This document shows, piece after piece, positions 6,221 to 6,569 of a DNA stretch of 6,569 nt. A program made the position numbers and the translations under genes. Source of the DNA: Erysipelotrichia bacterium (lineage in GTDB: Bacteria; Bacillota_I; Bacilli_A; RFN20; CAG-826); assembly GCA_012971835.1 (NCBI GenBank), contig JAAZFR010000134.1, forward strand, positions 1-6,569, read 5' to 3'. How positions within the stretch are numbered: position 1 is the stretch's first letter; each line of letters opens with the position of its first letter. Below the pieces are notes generated by a model. It saw only the letters and a program-made list of their open reading frames with translations, did not search any database and was not told the DNA's origin.

Positions 6221-6325
6221 GATAATAGTATAAACATAACAACATAACATAAAAAGGCAAAAGACTAGAGAATTCAAGTGATTTACTGTTGTGATAATGA
6301 GATGATAATTATACAATTATGTGGT
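6221..6325. promoter_or_regulatory. Divergent promoter region between the YgjP-like and DUF523 genes
   Basis: On the plus strand, TTGTGA (6289-6294), 17 bp and TACAAT (6312-6317) form a good sigma-70-type promoter. It would start transcription about 6324, one or two bases before the DUF523 ATG at 6326. On the minus strand, TATAAT (6313-6308) overlaps that -10. A second candidate, TATACT (6232-6227), would start transcription right at the leftward ATG (6220). Neither gene has a recognisable Shine-Dalgarno sequence, so leaderless or weakly initiated translation is possible. The promoter calls are inferred from sequence only. Confidence 0.5.
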
Positions 6326-6569
6326 ATGAAAAAAGCACTGATTAGCGCCTGTCTTATCGGCGACAAAGTCCGATATGATGGAAAAGATAATAAAATACCC
6401 TACATTGATGAACTGCTTGTTCATTATGAACTTGTTCCTTTTTGTCCCGAAGTTGAAGGAGGGATGAGTATTCCTCGAAAACCAAGTGAAATTATGAGGG
6501 GGCGCGTCTATAGCGTTGAGGGAAACGATGTGACAAAGCACTTTGTATTGGGAGCGCAAAAAGCTCTTA
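6326..6569 (+). CDS. DUF523 family protein (TudS-like), C-terminus cut by window edge
   Basis: 81 complete codons are visible, of a family that is about 140-160 residues. The start MKKALISACLIGDKVRYDGK matches the DUF523 opening (V-S-A-C-L-L-G...R-Y-D-G). It is followed by 'LVPFCPEVEGGMSIPRKPSEI' (36-56; the family's P-x-C-P-E-x-x-G-G-x-x-x-P-R-x-P-x-E) and 'GNDVTKHFVLGA' (66-77; the D-V-T...F-x-x-G-A motif). Cys9 and Cys40 fit two of the three Cys that bind the [4Fe-4S] cluster in the characterised member TudS, a thiouracil desulfidase; the third would lie past the edge. The substrate here is unknown. An in-frame ATG at 6302 would add eight residues but overlaps the -10, and the family starts at the chosen Met. 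It is the only rightward gene in the window. Confidence 0.9.
   Translation, partial: MKKALISACLIGDKVRYDGKDNKIPYIDELLVHYELVPFCPEVEGGMSIPRKPSEIMRGRVYSVEGNDVTKHFVLGAQKAL

Noticed and set aside
6221..6316. Extension of the YgjP-like protein from a TTG at 6316, adding a hydrophobic, membrane-like leader
   Set aside because: The family begins near the ATG at 6220, the TTG has no ribosome site, and the stretch holds promoter-like elements.
6317..6559. 80-codon leftward reading frame at the right edge
   Set aside because: It lies opposite the DUF523 coding sequence, which has clear family motifs; the leftward frame resembles nothing known.
1..6569. CRISPR arrays, tRNA or rRNA genes, insertion sequences, prophage or defence genes
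   Set aside because: None seen on either strand; the coding space is filled by housekeeping genes and the gaps are short.

Overview
The window looks like an ordinary housekeeping stretch of an AT-rich, low-GC Gram-positive genome. It most resembles Bacilli on the Mollicutes side (Acholeplasma/Izemoplasma or an uncultured gut lineage), but this placement is inference. Supporting signs are the ysgA-like methyltransferase next to pheS-pheT as in Bacillus, a T-box leader on pheS, strong AGGAGG-type ribosome sites on some genes, and a mraZ promoter with AAGTGG boxes like those described for Mollicutes. TGA is a stop here: two genes end in it, the long pheT frame has none, and Trp is encoded by TGG. 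The Mycoplasma-type code 4 is therefore excluded.

Layout: all genes but one read leftward (minus strand). From the right edge: (1) a rightward, edge-truncated DUF523 gene (6326 to the edge) shares a short divergent promoter region with (2) a leftward YgjP-type zinc metallopeptidase gene (5570-6220). That gene overlaps by ATGA with (3) a SpoU/TrmH-family RNA 2'-O-methyltransferase, probably RlmP/YsgA (4839-5573). Then come (4) a promoter and Phe-type T-box leader (about 4563-4800) and the operon (5) pheS (3509-4549), (6) pheT (1100-3499) and (7) a YceD/DUF177 gene (594-1097). That operon ends in a probable intrinsic terminator (490-517). Next is (8) a separate promoter with three 10-bp-spaced MraZ boxes driving mraZ (415 to the left edge), presumably the start of the division and cell-wall cluster beyond the window.

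Functionally, PheS and PheT form the phenylalanyl-tRNA synthetase, and its expression should be set by uncharged tRNA-Phe through the T-box. The methyltransferase and the DUF177 protein fit a translation/ribosome theme, while mraZ should repress its own operon. The most interesting points are regulatory. The pheS T-box has no visible terminator; instead it can sequester the pheS ribosome binding site. Its acceptor-end-pairing base is C where tRNA-Phe would normally call for U. The DUF177 gene lacks the usual following rpmF, and a perfect 18-bp palindrome lies in that gap. I found no clearly novel multi-gene system here.
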